Source: Ceratothoa steindachneri
Lineage: Eukaryota; Arthropoda; Malacostraca; Isopoda; Cymothoidae
Direction: 5' to 3'
DNA: 64,000 bases
Assembly: GCA_963969495.1 (NCBI GenBank)
Contig: OZ018335.1
Location: 86,755,256-86,819,255, forward strand
Shown: one piece after another, positions 12,180 through 22,145 of the stretch
How positions within the stretch are numbered: position 1 is the stretch's first letter
Layout of the letters: each line of letters opens with the position of its first letter
Made by a program: the position numbers and the translations under genes
The notes under the pieces: generated by a model
Told to the model about the DNA's origin: nothing
Seen by the model: the letters and a program-made list of their open reading frames with translations, nothing else
Database searches by the model: none

Positions 12180-13110
12180 ACGACAGGTTTACTGTGAGCG
12201 AGTTGCGCTCCGCTCTTACTTCGTGCAATGACACCGCCCATGGTCCGGACGATGTCCCATACGCCATGCTTCGACACCTGGGTGAGCGAGGCATGGCCTT
12301 TGTGTGCTCGCCTTTTGCAAACCAAGGAGAGATCACTCTACTCCGACCTGTTTTCGCCCAATCTCTCTAACCTCTTGCGTGTGCAAGTTGATTGAGAAAT
12401 TGGTAAATGTTAGACTAGCCTTTTTCCTGGACAGTGGAGGCTATCTGTCTTCTGCACAGTGTGGCTTCCGCAAGTTCCACTCCACATAGGATGCTCTGTT
12501 CCGACTGGAAAATGCCGTCTGCAAGGCTTTCCTTCGTAGACAGCCCTACTCCATGGTGTTTTTTGATCTGGAGAAGGCCTATGATACCGCATGGCGATAC
12601 GGTATCATGAAGACTCTCCACACGATGGGGCGAGGGTACACCTTCCAGTCTTTATATCTGAATTTTCGGATGATCGTCGATTCCGCGTACAGGTGGAGTG
12701 GACCTTTCTTCGGCCCAAAGGAACAGGAAGAGGGTTTCCAGTAGGGAAGTGTCCTCAGTGTCACACTCTTTGCCCTAAACATCAACGGCATCCCCTCGGT
12801 GCTGCCGGAAGATATTCTTGCTACGCTCTACGTGGACGACCTTTCGATCTCTTTTAGCGCGGTCCAGATTTCAACTCTAGTGCGTCGACTTCAACAGGCA
12901 TTAAACTGCGTCTCTCGCTATGCCAAAGCGCACATGTTTCGGTTTTCTTTGGCCAAGACCAAGGTGGTATAATTCTACCACTATCCACGGCTTCACCCTG
13001 ACCCAGATTTGTTTCTTAAAGGGGTTCGCCTGAGGGTGATTGAGTCGCATCGTTTCCTTGGTCTTGTATTCGACCGACGCCTCACCTAAAGGCTCATATT
13101 CGCAGCCTTA
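12180..13110 (+). pseudogene. ORF2 reverse transcriptase domain of I-copy A
   Basis: RT motifs appear in order across shifting frames: GPDDVPYAMLRHLG (12245), RPISLTSCVCKLIEKLVNVR (12355-12415), SAQCGFRKFHS (12450), VFFDLEKAYDTAWRYGI (12555-12605, first catalytic Asp), the GSVLS motif preceded by a stop (12745), and TLYVDDLSIS (YVDD at 12829-12840). SHRFLGLVFDRRLT closes the domain near 13085. Catalytic residues are kept but stops and frameshifts break it in at least four places. Confidence 0.88.
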
Positions 13111-13573
13111 GATTCTTTTCTACCCGTGCAATGGATATTCTCCGTTCCGTGACGTTCAGCGCTTGAGGCGCTGATAGGGCTACTGCCCTACTTTTTTATC
13201 GATCCTTTGTTCGTTCGAAGCTCGACTACGGATGCGAGTTTTATGCATCCGCAGCCGACCGTTTATGGCGGAAGGTGGATTCGATCTACCACACCGGCCT
13301 TTGCCTTGCGACCGGTGCCTTCTGCACCTTCCCCATTGAGAGCCTGTTGGTTGATCCTGGGGAGATGCCACACGCTCTTCGCCACGTGCAGTGCAACACT
13401 CGCCTGTACTCGCAAGCACGGCGCTTCCCTCAGTTGCCAACAGCTCTCACTGCATCCGCAGCTGATCTCGACGGTGCTTATGCCGTCGAGAGATGCCAGT
13501 CATACCCTAAGCCCTTTGGGTTTAGGGCCAGGAAACTCCTTCGAGAGGTAGAGTAGATATAGCTCTTGGGCTG

Positions 13574-14218
13574 GTGGCGCCCCTGGTTCTGCCCAGGATG
13601 CCACCCTGGGGGGTACAAAATTTGGTTATTTGTAGCCACGTCTCTGCTCCCAAAGCTTGTATGGCACCGGGAGTATTGCGTTCGCCCTTTTTGGAGCACA
13701 CCTCGTATCACGCTGGAACCGTGCCAGTGTATACGGATGGCTCCAAGTCCCAAGAGGGGGTCGGCTTCCACGCTGTAACCCCTCTGTTTGAAGTCAGCAG
13801 GGATCTGCCCTTCGCTGCGTTTGTCTTAATGTCCAAGCTGGTGACAATACTCTACTGGGTACGGGAGATTACGCGACGTGCCAGGTTCGGAGACCGGATT
13901 TTGATCTATAGCAACTCTCTCGGGGCATTGGAATCTCCGCATCACCTGGGTCGCGATATCCGTGACGCCACGGTTTTGGTGAGCCAGGCAGATGTCGAGA
14001 TTATCTTCTGCTGGATTCCTTGGCTTTTAAGAATTGCGGGGAATGAGCGCGCCGATGAGGGTGCCAAAGAGTCCGCGAGTACTCTGCGACTGAACCAGCG
14101 TTTTGCTCTTCCTCACACCGACTACATGGCAGGAATACGGGCAGCTCTTCGGACTGCTTGGCAAAGAAGATTGGAGACGGTCGAAGAGAACTTAAAGTTG
14201 CGTGCCATTGCGCCGTGA
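13574..14218 (+). pseudogene. ORF2 RNase H domain and tail of I-copy A
   Basis: A 214-codon open frame. RNase H removes element RNA from the RNA:DNA hybrid. The first Asp is present (VYTDGSKS, about 13735). The Glu motif AELVA of copy D reads SKLVT here and the second Asp motif YSDSQS reads YSNSLG, so two of the catalytic residues are lost; GNERADEGAK supplies the last Asp. The frame ends at an early stop (14216-14218). Beyond it, in other frames, the C-terminal Cys/His segment RLRIGHTRVTHRYLMERS (about 14270-14325) continues to about 14480. Confidence 0.85.
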
Positions 14219-14785
14219 CTGTTCCCATGGACCTATCCCCCAATATCGCGGCGGCTTCAGGTTGCTTTCTGTCGTCTCCGAATCGGACACACTCGTGTGA
14301 CGCATCGCTATTTGATGGAGCGCTCGCCTGCGCCCTATTGCAACGACTGCGTCGTCCCCCAGACTGTTTGACACATTCTTGTTGAATGTCGCAGTCTGGG
14401 TGATCATCGCGCACGATACCGGTCCGGGTACTGGGATGGGCGGGGTCGCTACCGCCTGTCCCTTGTACTCGGGACGGATTCGTGCACAATAACTTGTGAA
14501 TTTGTTGACTTTGGGGGGGAGGCCGGGCTTCTCCCCTTTATTTAAGGTTTTTTTTGTTTTTTGTTTGTCATTGTTTTTCTTTGTAGGTTGCACTCTCCTG
14601 CACCGGGGTGAGAGGGACTTTTCCCCGCTGCCGGAGATTGCTTCCTGATTGTTAAGTTTTTACAATTTATATCATTGTTATATTTTCATATTTTTATTTT
14701 AAAGTAGCCTAATTCTAGGTTGTCATGTTTTTCGGCGATTTATGCCCAAGTGGGCAGTTGCCAGATGGGCTCTATAAAAAAAAAA

Positions 14786-14797
14786 TCCTACAAATAA
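14786..14797. repeat. Target-site duplication of I-copy A, right
   Basis: TCCTACAAATAA follows the A-tail directly and matches the left flank 8253-8264 in 10 of 12 bases. Together they show that copy A was inserted by target-primed reverse transcription. Confidence 0.8.
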
Positions 14798-15357
14798 AAT
14801 GAGGCCAAGATGCGCTTGAATTTCCAGGACTGTATATTCCATCATGTAAGTGTACACAGCCTTTACCTTAGCTCTCGAACTTGAGTAATGTCTCTCATTT
14901 TTCTGTTTGTATATCTCTGAACTTGTCGAAACATCTCATTTGTAATGAAAAGACTGAATGCTTCTTTTTCACAGTCTGGGCTAGCTAATGTTCTAGGTTT
15001 ATGTGTGCAAAAGTTTCTGCTTTGTCTACGTGATGAAAATGGAGTAGAGGAAAATAGGCTTAGGCCACCCTGTATTTGCGTTCCATCTAGTGTACATTCC
15101 TGACCGTCTTCCTCCTTGGATGTAACTTCCTCACTAGATGTTTCTTCAAAGATTGAAAACTGAAGTATCTGACTTTCTTCATCTTGCCTTTATCCTTTTT
15201 CGAGAGTTATTCTATCACAACTGGTAGTTTCTTTTATCGGTTTGTATTTCATATCGGAGGAACCTGCTTGCAATTCTTCTTCACTATGACCTTTAACACA
15301 CTTAAGTGGCTGTAGTATATTTTCTTCAGAATAAACTATACACCTAACACTCTTCAT
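14798..15357 (-). pseudogene. PiggyBac transposase, N-terminal part
   Basis: Read on the minus strand from an ATG at 15357, the frame gives an acidic N-terminal region (FEETSSEEVTSKEEDGQEC), then CEKEAFSLFITNEMFRQVQ and YTNRKMRDI, then, after a one-base frameshift near 14855, TVLEIQAHLGLILFVG. This is the DDE_Tnp_1_7 N-terminus, where the family has FF.FT.EM...I...TN and EL.AYLGLLI. One stop lies near 15195. The sequence stops exactly where copy A begins and resumes at 8264 with GANGHNLTSIDDL. The first ATG is the best start seen; upstream sequence does not extend the similarity. Confidence 0.8.
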
Positions 15358-16589
15358 GACTACGAAATAACTGCATTGTTATTTGTTGCCGTCTTTGGGC
15401 ATAAAGCCAGAGTGTACGTTCCGGAAAGATTGATTGCCAAGCGTAAGAGGTCCAAAATCTATTTTAACAAAATGTAACACATGAGAGGTTTAAGTTAATT
15501 TTAAGTATTTCATTTATAAGTTAAGTAATAATGTAAAAAGATTTAAGAAAAAAATTATTCCATAGTTCATAGCCACATTGCCATCATGATGTACTCACAT
15601 CCCGAAGGCTATAGTACATAGTTGCAAATATGAATTCAATTATTTTCTAAATTGTCACAAAATGTTTCACATGAGTGGATAAGTGTTAATAGATTTGGCA
15701 GATACAAATAATCTCATTGATGTAGGAAAATCTCATAAATCACGAGAAAAGAATAATATTGCGCTTATAGATTCCTACAACTACTTCCGCACAAAAATAT
15801 ATATTCATAATAATGGTCTCTTACACGGCTTTCAGTCTCTCGGAATGCACCGAAGGTCTTGCCAGTCAAACACGTCACGGAGATAAACAGGTGGCTCTCT
15901 TGAGTCATAGATTGTTAATAAACGCTTTTTGAAAGATGATAGGTCGATAGTACTACAGATATTTTGTCCTCTTGTTCCACATCTATAACAGCTCCTGGTT
16001 CTCTAGATTCCGAGATTGTCATTTGTATCCTGATTTTGTTTCTTTATCGAGTAAGTGAGCAAAATAACTCTTTAGTATTAATATATTTTGCACCCAAATA
16101 TATATTTATAAGGAAAGTTTACTGTTTAAAAAATATACTGTAAATAGGTTTAGTCAAACGCGGGAAGTGAAACATGCGAAGTCCCTTAATCGAAAAAAGA
16201 GAAAAAATCTGAAGAAATTTATTAGAAATCGAATCAATGGATTCTAATTGCGTTTTTCTGGATCTTTCCTGAGTTAAATATCACAGGAATTCTGGGTGTC
16301 CAGAAACATAAGTTACGATGAATTTGAAAAAAAAAGTCTCGAGACGTTATCCTGCAGATTATAAGGTCTGTCAAGCAAATTGATGTCAAAGGGTATCATG
16401 TTTTTTTTTATAGTCCGGTAAAATTTTCCCCTACTTTTTCGAGATCTTTATTATCCTATATGACAAGTTTTTAATATCTCGAGTATATAAAGTTAGCAAA
16501 GGTCACAGATAAACGAATGAATTCATCGTTGTCATCAACGAAAAATATTAAAGATTAATGAAATAAATAACCTCCTCTACCGCATATGC
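15358..16589. other. No gene seen
   Basis: AT-rich sequence between the piggyBac start and the Gypsy-class integrase remnant. The piggyBac 5' terminal repeat should be near the left edge but could not be picked out. No gag or protease belonging to the downstream pol was found, so that element is 5' truncated or too decayed to read. A 67-codon frame at 15683 has no domain. Confidence 0.4.
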
Positions 16590-19000
16590 CCCAAGAGAGA
16601 TCCCACCGAGTCCTAAGCATTATGTGTTCCCCGCTCTCATGTGCCACTTATTGTGGAAACCGCACATGATAGCCTTTTCTCGGGTCACTTCAGTCATACA
16701 AAGATGTCTAGAGCACCGAATTCTTAAGTAATTTTATCGGCCCAGAACGTTAGATGAAATTGTTCGCTATTGTCGATCATGCGACAATATGTCAGAAAAC
16801 TGCCATTAAGGGGAGAGTTAAGCCGGCACCCTTACAAAATGGCCCCGTTTTCTTAGAACCATTATTCCGAGTGGAAAACGACTTGGTTAGACCAATTTAC
16901 CCAACATCTAGTGAGGGCTATAATTATGTCCTCACTTTAGTCGATTTGGCCCACCAGGTTCTCCGAGTCTGCTCCCCTCAAGAAGATCGACAGCATTTCG
17001 TGTACTGAAGACCTTATCTCCATATTTTCCTGGTTGGGATTAGCGAAGTAAATATTGTATGACTATGGCCGTCAATTTACCTCCCATTTGACTGAGCATG
17101 TAAGAAAATCACTCATGTTAAAGCCTTTATTTACCACCCCATTTCACTCTTCCGGAAATGGTATGTGCGAGAGGCTGAATGGGAATCTCATGGCCATTTT
17201 GCATAAGATTTGTGCCGAGCAGTCAAGAGAATGACATTATTTCTGCCAGTGGCTCTTTTTCCCTATAGAGAGATACCACATCGCACTTTAGGGTTCGCGC
17301 CATTTGAGTTACTTTACGGTAAAGAACTTTTACTTAAACAATAATTAGGTCTGGAGGTACACTCATCATACTCGTACCTAATCGAGCTCCGTCAGAGGTT
17401 GAAAGAAATAACCTACCAAAATGCCAACGTTAATCTGAATAAATATAAGACTTACTTTGACTCTAAGTCCAAAGATAAAGATTTAAACCCAGAGACGTTC
17501 TGTTATTGCTCCTCACTGACAATGACAAACTGCTAAGCCAATGGGAGGGTGCCTACTAAATAATAGACAAACTTGGTCCCGTCGATTATTTAGTTAAAAT
17601 ACCCAATGGGAGGAAGTTTTTCCATATAAACTTCCTTAAGAAATATCATCGGTGCGCAGGAGTTAACCGAATATTATGTATACACGAAGAATCGGCCAAT
17701 GAATCAAATAACCCTCTGGACCCAATTTGTTTGGTACAAATTGCATGCATAGAGCGAGATAGCGAATACCCCTTGCTCGTACCAGATGTGATGGAATCCT
17801 AGTCTACCAGCCTCAAGATAAACGACCAGTTATCATCCGTTTAGAGAAACCAACTCACATATCTCCTAAATCAATTCAGTGACGTCACCTAGGAGATTCC
17901 TGGTTGTCCTACCCAGTTTGAGCATGATATTCAATTGACTATCCACAGGCTATTAGGTCTAAGTTCTATCTGTTACCCGTGCATTTAAGAGAAGCTTTTG
18001 AAACCGAAGTTGAGAAGTTTTTAAATTTAAAGATAATCGAGCCGTCCAAATCCAATTACGTTCCCTTATCGACCAAAATCTTCATCTGTTTGAGAATAAG
18101 GAGTATATTTCAGAACTGAATTTGTGTAAGTTAAGGCCTATTACTAGATCCCATTGCGGGGGAGGTTAAAAACTACACCGCCTTCCCGACCGAAAAAGGG
18201 TTATTACAGTTTTGTTGACTCCCATTTGGGCTCGGGACCGCCTGCAGTAATTATAATAGGAAGATGGCACAACTTTAAAAGGGCTACCCCACGTATAATT
18301 CTACTTCGATAATATTTACGTGGCTACAAATGAATGGGACCAGTACCTGACCGCTCTTCACGCGCTGCTGCGAAGGCTCAGGGATCATGATTTGACAATT
18401 GGTCAAAGCATATATCATTTTGTTTTGAATACAATATATTTCTTTGGCTCTCGCATAGGGAATGATCAATTAGTCCCTCTGAAGGAAAAGATACATGACA
18501 TAGTAAAAATGCCGCTGCAGGCCCCAGAAGAAGAAGGCCCCAGAACAAAAGATTTTGACTTCGTTGTCAATCACCAGCTTCATCAACTTAAGGGTAAACT
18601 CGCGTAGGCACCGATATTACGGTTGCCTAATGCCACCAAACTACTTGGCATCCAGACGGACGCAAGCAACGACTGCATCGGTTGTGTTTTAGTTCAATAC
18701 GGAATTAATGACGAGAAAAGAACTAAGCAGTGATTGAGCAAGAGGCTCTCACTATCATATGGAGAACTAGAAAAAATTGAGAGGAATTTGATAATTTGAT
18801 AGGAAAGGAATTCGTAAACGAAACCGATCATAAACCTTTGTCGTACCTCCGAAATATAAAAAATCACAATAGTAGATTAATGCGCTGGAGTTTGTTTCCG
18901 CTAAGAATTCCAGTTTAGGATACGGTACGTAAAAGGCTTTGAGAATGTTATGGCCAATAGATTAAGCCAAAATCTGCTAGATTCTCTTTGTATATACATA
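16590..19000 (+). pseudogene. Gypsy-class pol with order integrase - RT - RNase H (Gmr1-like)
   Basis: Decayed pol read over many stops. Integrase comes first: an H2C2 finger (HDSLFSGHFSH at about 16660, RYCRSC near 16770), core motifs NDLVRPIYPTSSEGYNYVL (16880), YDYGRQFTSHL (17055) and GMCERLNGNL (17165; catalytic Asp, Asp, Glu visible), then the C-terminal region to about 17660. RT follows: HDIQLTI (17918), REAFETEVEKFLNLKIIEPS (17985-18045), the catalytic box as YFDN instead of YxDD (18310), ATNEWDQYLTALHALLRRL. RNase H ends it (IQTDASND about 18655, TDHKPLSYLRN about 18830, final ANRLSQNLLD about 18955). No integrase follows RNase H. In most Gypsy elements integrase is last; integrase-first is the Gmr1-like order. 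A chance join of two fragments is the alternative. Confidence 0.75.
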
Positions 19001-19116
19001 TATGTCCAAATAAATTTAGGTAAGAAACATGTACCCTTTTGTATGTAAATAAACTTTACAATTATTTTGGAACTAACGCAGATGATCCCTCTCCTTAAAA
19101 TTCAGTGTTTGTAAAT

Positions 19117-19138
19117 TAGTTGGGGGGAGGAGGAAAAT
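19117..19138 (+). promoter_or_regulatory. Candidate polypurine tract after the Gypsy-class pol
   Basis: A purine run (GGGGGGAGGAGGAAAA) about 120 bp after the RNase H end is followed by TGATCG, as a 3' LTR start would be (the LTR at 47458 begins TGATAG). No second LTR copy was found to confirm it. If right, the LTR could extend over the minisatellite to about 22745, which holds an AATAAA near 22650. Confidence 0.3.
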
Positions 19139-19424
19139 GATCGATCTATGTACATTTGTACAGTCTCTCTTAGGATTTATTTTGTGATTTTATATAACGT
19201 ATTCCTTTCCTATTTCTTTTTTTTGGGGCTTTAATACGAATTTATTTATTTTGTATTACTTTTGATTTTCTACAATGCGTTCTTTTAATTTGTGATGCGA
19301 AGGTATTGCAACCACTTTTCCATTTTCCGAGATGTCTTTTCTTCGTAAATATTTCCCAGCTTGGAAACGAGCATATTGGTATTCAATCAGAAGGAAGGCA
19401 CTGCTCATGCAGTATACAAGCAGT

Positions 19425-19540
19425 AATCACGAGGATTTATTAAAAACAGCAAAAAGACAATGCGCTCAACTTCACAAACGACTATCGACTCGCAGGCAAG
19501 GAATAAATTGTTCAGAACTACGACAGTCAAGGACGTAATA
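19425..19540. repeat. Direct repeat flanking the minisatellite, left copy
   Basis: About 115 bp, nearly the same as 22745-22862: shared stretches include GATTTATTAAAAACAGC-like sequence, CACAAACGACTAT, GACTCGCAGGCAAGGAAT and CTACGACAGTCAAGGACGTA. Both copies could encode a short basic peptide (LLKTAKR, AQLHKRL, TRRQGI) with no known family. The pair brackets the whole array. Confidence 0.8.
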
Positions 19541-19974
19541 TCTGATAATTTGCCTTTATTTTCTGACGAGGACTGTAACAGGATATCGTGGGACCTACGT
19601 TCGCTTAATTGAGGCTGATACGTCATCCAAAGGAATTCTAGAATTTTCGTTCGCTTTGATCCGCCAGTTTTCCTCCTAATAATTTTATTGAATATTAAAT
19701 TGGATTAAGATTATTGCGTTTTTGTCAGGAAAGAAAGTATTTGATGTCTGGAGTTGGGAATTTTCATTGTATGTTAAAGTAGCATTGGGATTTTAAACGA
19801 TTCATATTTGCTATTGTTCTGTGGAATTCAATGTCGAGGCCTTCATTCTTTACAGAAGACAGACCATTTTTCGTGCCTGGAGAAGAAAGTTGTGTTCGGG
19901 AGCAGAGTGGATTTCGTGCACTCATTTTCCGTTTTCATGCGTCTCGGAGGGCTATTGCTATTTAAGGCTATCGT

Positions 19975-20370
19975 TAGTTAGGGTTACCGTGAGGCAAGGT
20001 TACCGTGAGTCAAGGTTACCGTGAGTCAAGGTTACCGTGAGTTAAGGTTACCGTGAGGTGAGGTTACCGTGAGGTGAGGTTACCGTGAAGTGAGGTTACC
20101 GTGAGTAGAGGGAAACCGTGAGTAGAGGGAAACTGTAAGTAGAGGGAAACCGTGAGTAGAGGGAAACCGTGAGTAGAGGGAAACCGTGAGTAGAGGGAAA
20201 GCGCGAGTAGAGGGAAAGCGCGAGTAGAGGGAAAGCGCGAGTAGAGGGGAAGCGCGAGTATAGGGGAAGCGCGAGCAGAGTGGAAGCGCGAGCAGAGGTA
20301 AAGCGCAAGTATAGGGAAAGCGCGAGTAGAGGGGAAGCGCGAGTAGAGGAAAAGCGCAAGTAGAGGGAAA
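19975..20370. repeat. Minisatellite, left edge with 16- and 17-bp units
   Basis: The array starts with about seven 16-bp units (GGTTACCGTGAGTCAA and variants, 19980-20100), passes to 17-bp units (GGGAAACCGTGAGTAGA), then to 17-bp GGGAAAGCGCGAGTAGA units up to about 20370. The neighbouring types differ by single-step changes, so the edge looks like an older, diverged margin of the 18-bp core array. Confidence 0.9.
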
Positions 20371-22145
20371 GTGGCGAGTAGAGGGAAAGCGGCAAGTAGA
20401 GATAAAGCGGTGAGTAGAGGGAAAGTGGCAAGTAGAGGGAGAGCAGCGAGTAGAGGGAAAGCGGCGAGTAGAGGGAAAGCGGTCAGTAGAGGGAAAGCAG
20501 CGAGTAGAGGGAAAGCGGTGAGTAGAGGGAAATCGGCGAGTAGAGGGAAAGCGGCGAGTAGATGGAAAGCGGCGAGTAGAGATAAAGCGGCGAGTAGAGA
20601 TAAAGCGGCGAGTAGAGATAAAGCGGCGAGTAGAGGGAAAGCGGCGAGTAGAGGGAAAGCGGCGAGTAGAGGGAAAGCGGCGAGTAGAGGGAAAGCGGCA
20701 AGTAGAGGGAAGGCAGCGAGTAGAGGAAAAGCGGCGAGTAGAGGGAATGCGTCGAGTAGAGGGAATGCGTCGAGTAGAGGGAATGCGTCGAGTAGAGGGA
20801 AAGCGGCGAGTAGTGGGAAAGTGGCGAGTAGAGGGAAAGCGGCGAGTAGAGGGAAAGCGGCAAGTAGAGGGAAGGCAGCGAGTAGAGGAAAAGCGGCGAG
20901 TAGAGGGAATGCGTCGAGTAGAGGGAATGCGTCGAGTAGAGGGAAAGCGGCGAGTAGTGGGAAAGTGGCGAGTAGAGGGAAAGCGGCGAGTAGAGGGAAA
21001 GCGGCGACTAGAGGGAAAGCGTCGAGTAGAGGGAAAGCGGCGAGTAGAGGGAAAGCGGCGAGTAGAGGGAAAGCAGCGAGTAGAGAAAAAGCGGCGCGTA
21101 GAGGGAAAGCGGCGAGTAGAGGAAAAGCGGTGAGTAGAGATAAAGCGGCGAGTAGAGGGAGAGCGGCGAGTAGAGGGAAAGCGGCAAGTAGAGATAAAGC
21201 GGTGAGTAGAGGGAAAGTGGCAAGTAGAGGGAGAGCAGCGAGTAGAGGGAAAGCGGCGAGTAGAGGGAAAGCGGTCAGTAGAGGGAAAGCAGCGAGTAGA
21301 GGGAAAGCGGTGAGTAGAGGGAAATCGGCGAGTAGAGGGAAAGCGGCGAGTAGATGGAAAGCGGCGAGTAGAGATAAAGCGGCGAGTAGAGATAAAGCGG
21401 CGAGTAGAGATAAAGCGGCGAGTAGAGGGAAAGCGGCGAGTAGAGGGAAAGCGGCGAGTAGAGGGAAAGCGGCGAGTAGAGGGAAAGCGGCAAGTAGAGG
21501 GAAGGCAGCGAGTAGAGGAAAAGCGGCGAGTAGAGGGAATGCGTCGAGTAGAGGGAATGCGTCGAGTAGAGGGAATGCGTCGAGTAGAGGGAAAGCGGCG
21601 AGTAGAGGGAAAGCGGCGAGTAGAGGGAAAGCGGCGAGTAGAGGGAAAGCGGCAAGTAGAGGGAAGGCAGCGAGTAGAGGAAAAGCGGCGAGTAGAGGGA
21701 ATGCGTCGAGTAGAGGGAATGCGTCGAGTAGAGGGAAAGCGGCGAGTAGTGGGAAAGTGGCGAGTAGAGGGAAAGCGGCGAGTAGAGGGAAAGCGGCGAC
21801 TAGAGGGAAAGCGTCGAGTAGAGGGAAAGCGGCGAGTAGAGGGAAAGCGGCGAGTAGAGGGAAAGCAGCGAGTAGAGAAAAAGCGGCGCGTAGAGGGAAA
21901 GCGGCGAGTAGAGGAAAAGCGGTGAGTAGAGATAAAGCGGCGAGTAGAGGGAGAGCGGCGAGTAGAGGGAAAGCGGTGAGTAGAGGGAAAGCGGTGAGTA
22001 GAGGGAAAGCGGTGAGTAGAGGAAAAGCGGCGAGTAGAAGGAAAGCGGTGAGTAGAGGTTAAGCGCTGAGTAGAGGTTAAGCGGCGAGTAGATGTTAAGC
22101 GGCAAGTAGAGGGAAAGCGGCGAGTAGAGGGAAAGCGCGATTAGA
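20371..22145. repeat. 18-bp minisatellite with 792-bp higher-order repeat
   Basis: About 98 tandem copies of an 18-bp unit (GGGAAAGCGGCGAGTAGA and variants). A 792-bp block, 44 units, is repeated in the same variant order: the landmark GATAAAGCGGTGAGTAGAGG occurs at 20401 and 21193, and the run of three TGCGTCGAGTAGAGGGAA units recurs near 20750 and 21540. Since 18 is divisible by 3, several frames stay open on both strands, including a 563-codon frame of Ala-Ser-Arg-Gly-Lys-Ala hexapeptides; there is no sign that it is a gene. Confidence 0.95.

Larger units (their letters stand above)
8265..14785 (+). mobile_element. I-superfamily non-LTR retrotransposon, copy A (near full length)
   Basis: A 6.5 kb element with 5' UTR, a gag-like ORF1 with CCHC knuckles, then ORF2 with APE-type endonuclease, RT (YVDD) and RNase H, then a 3' UTR and an A-tail (14775-14785). 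The combination of zinc-knuckle ORF1, APE endonuclease and RNase H is that of the I superfamily; Jockey elements lack RNase H. It lies inside the piggyBac transposase gene in opposite orientation and is bounded by a readable target-site duplication. Both ORFs are broken by stops and frameshifts, so the copy is dead. It is the best reference in the window for copies B, C and D. Confidence 0.9.

Noticed and set aside
16590..19000. Copia-class element on the basis of integrase-first order
   Set aside because: The integrase and RT motifs (H2C2 spacing, KPLSYLRN, LSRN-type end) are Gypsy class, and no Copia-type motifs are seen.
20371..22062. 563-codon open frame of hexapeptide repeats
   Set aside because: The 18-bp unit keeps several frames open on both strands, and there is no domain, start context or bias that favours one. 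It is a product of the repeat.
20000..22145. CRISPR-like array
   Set aside because: Units are contiguous with no unique spacers, and the DNA is eukaryotic.
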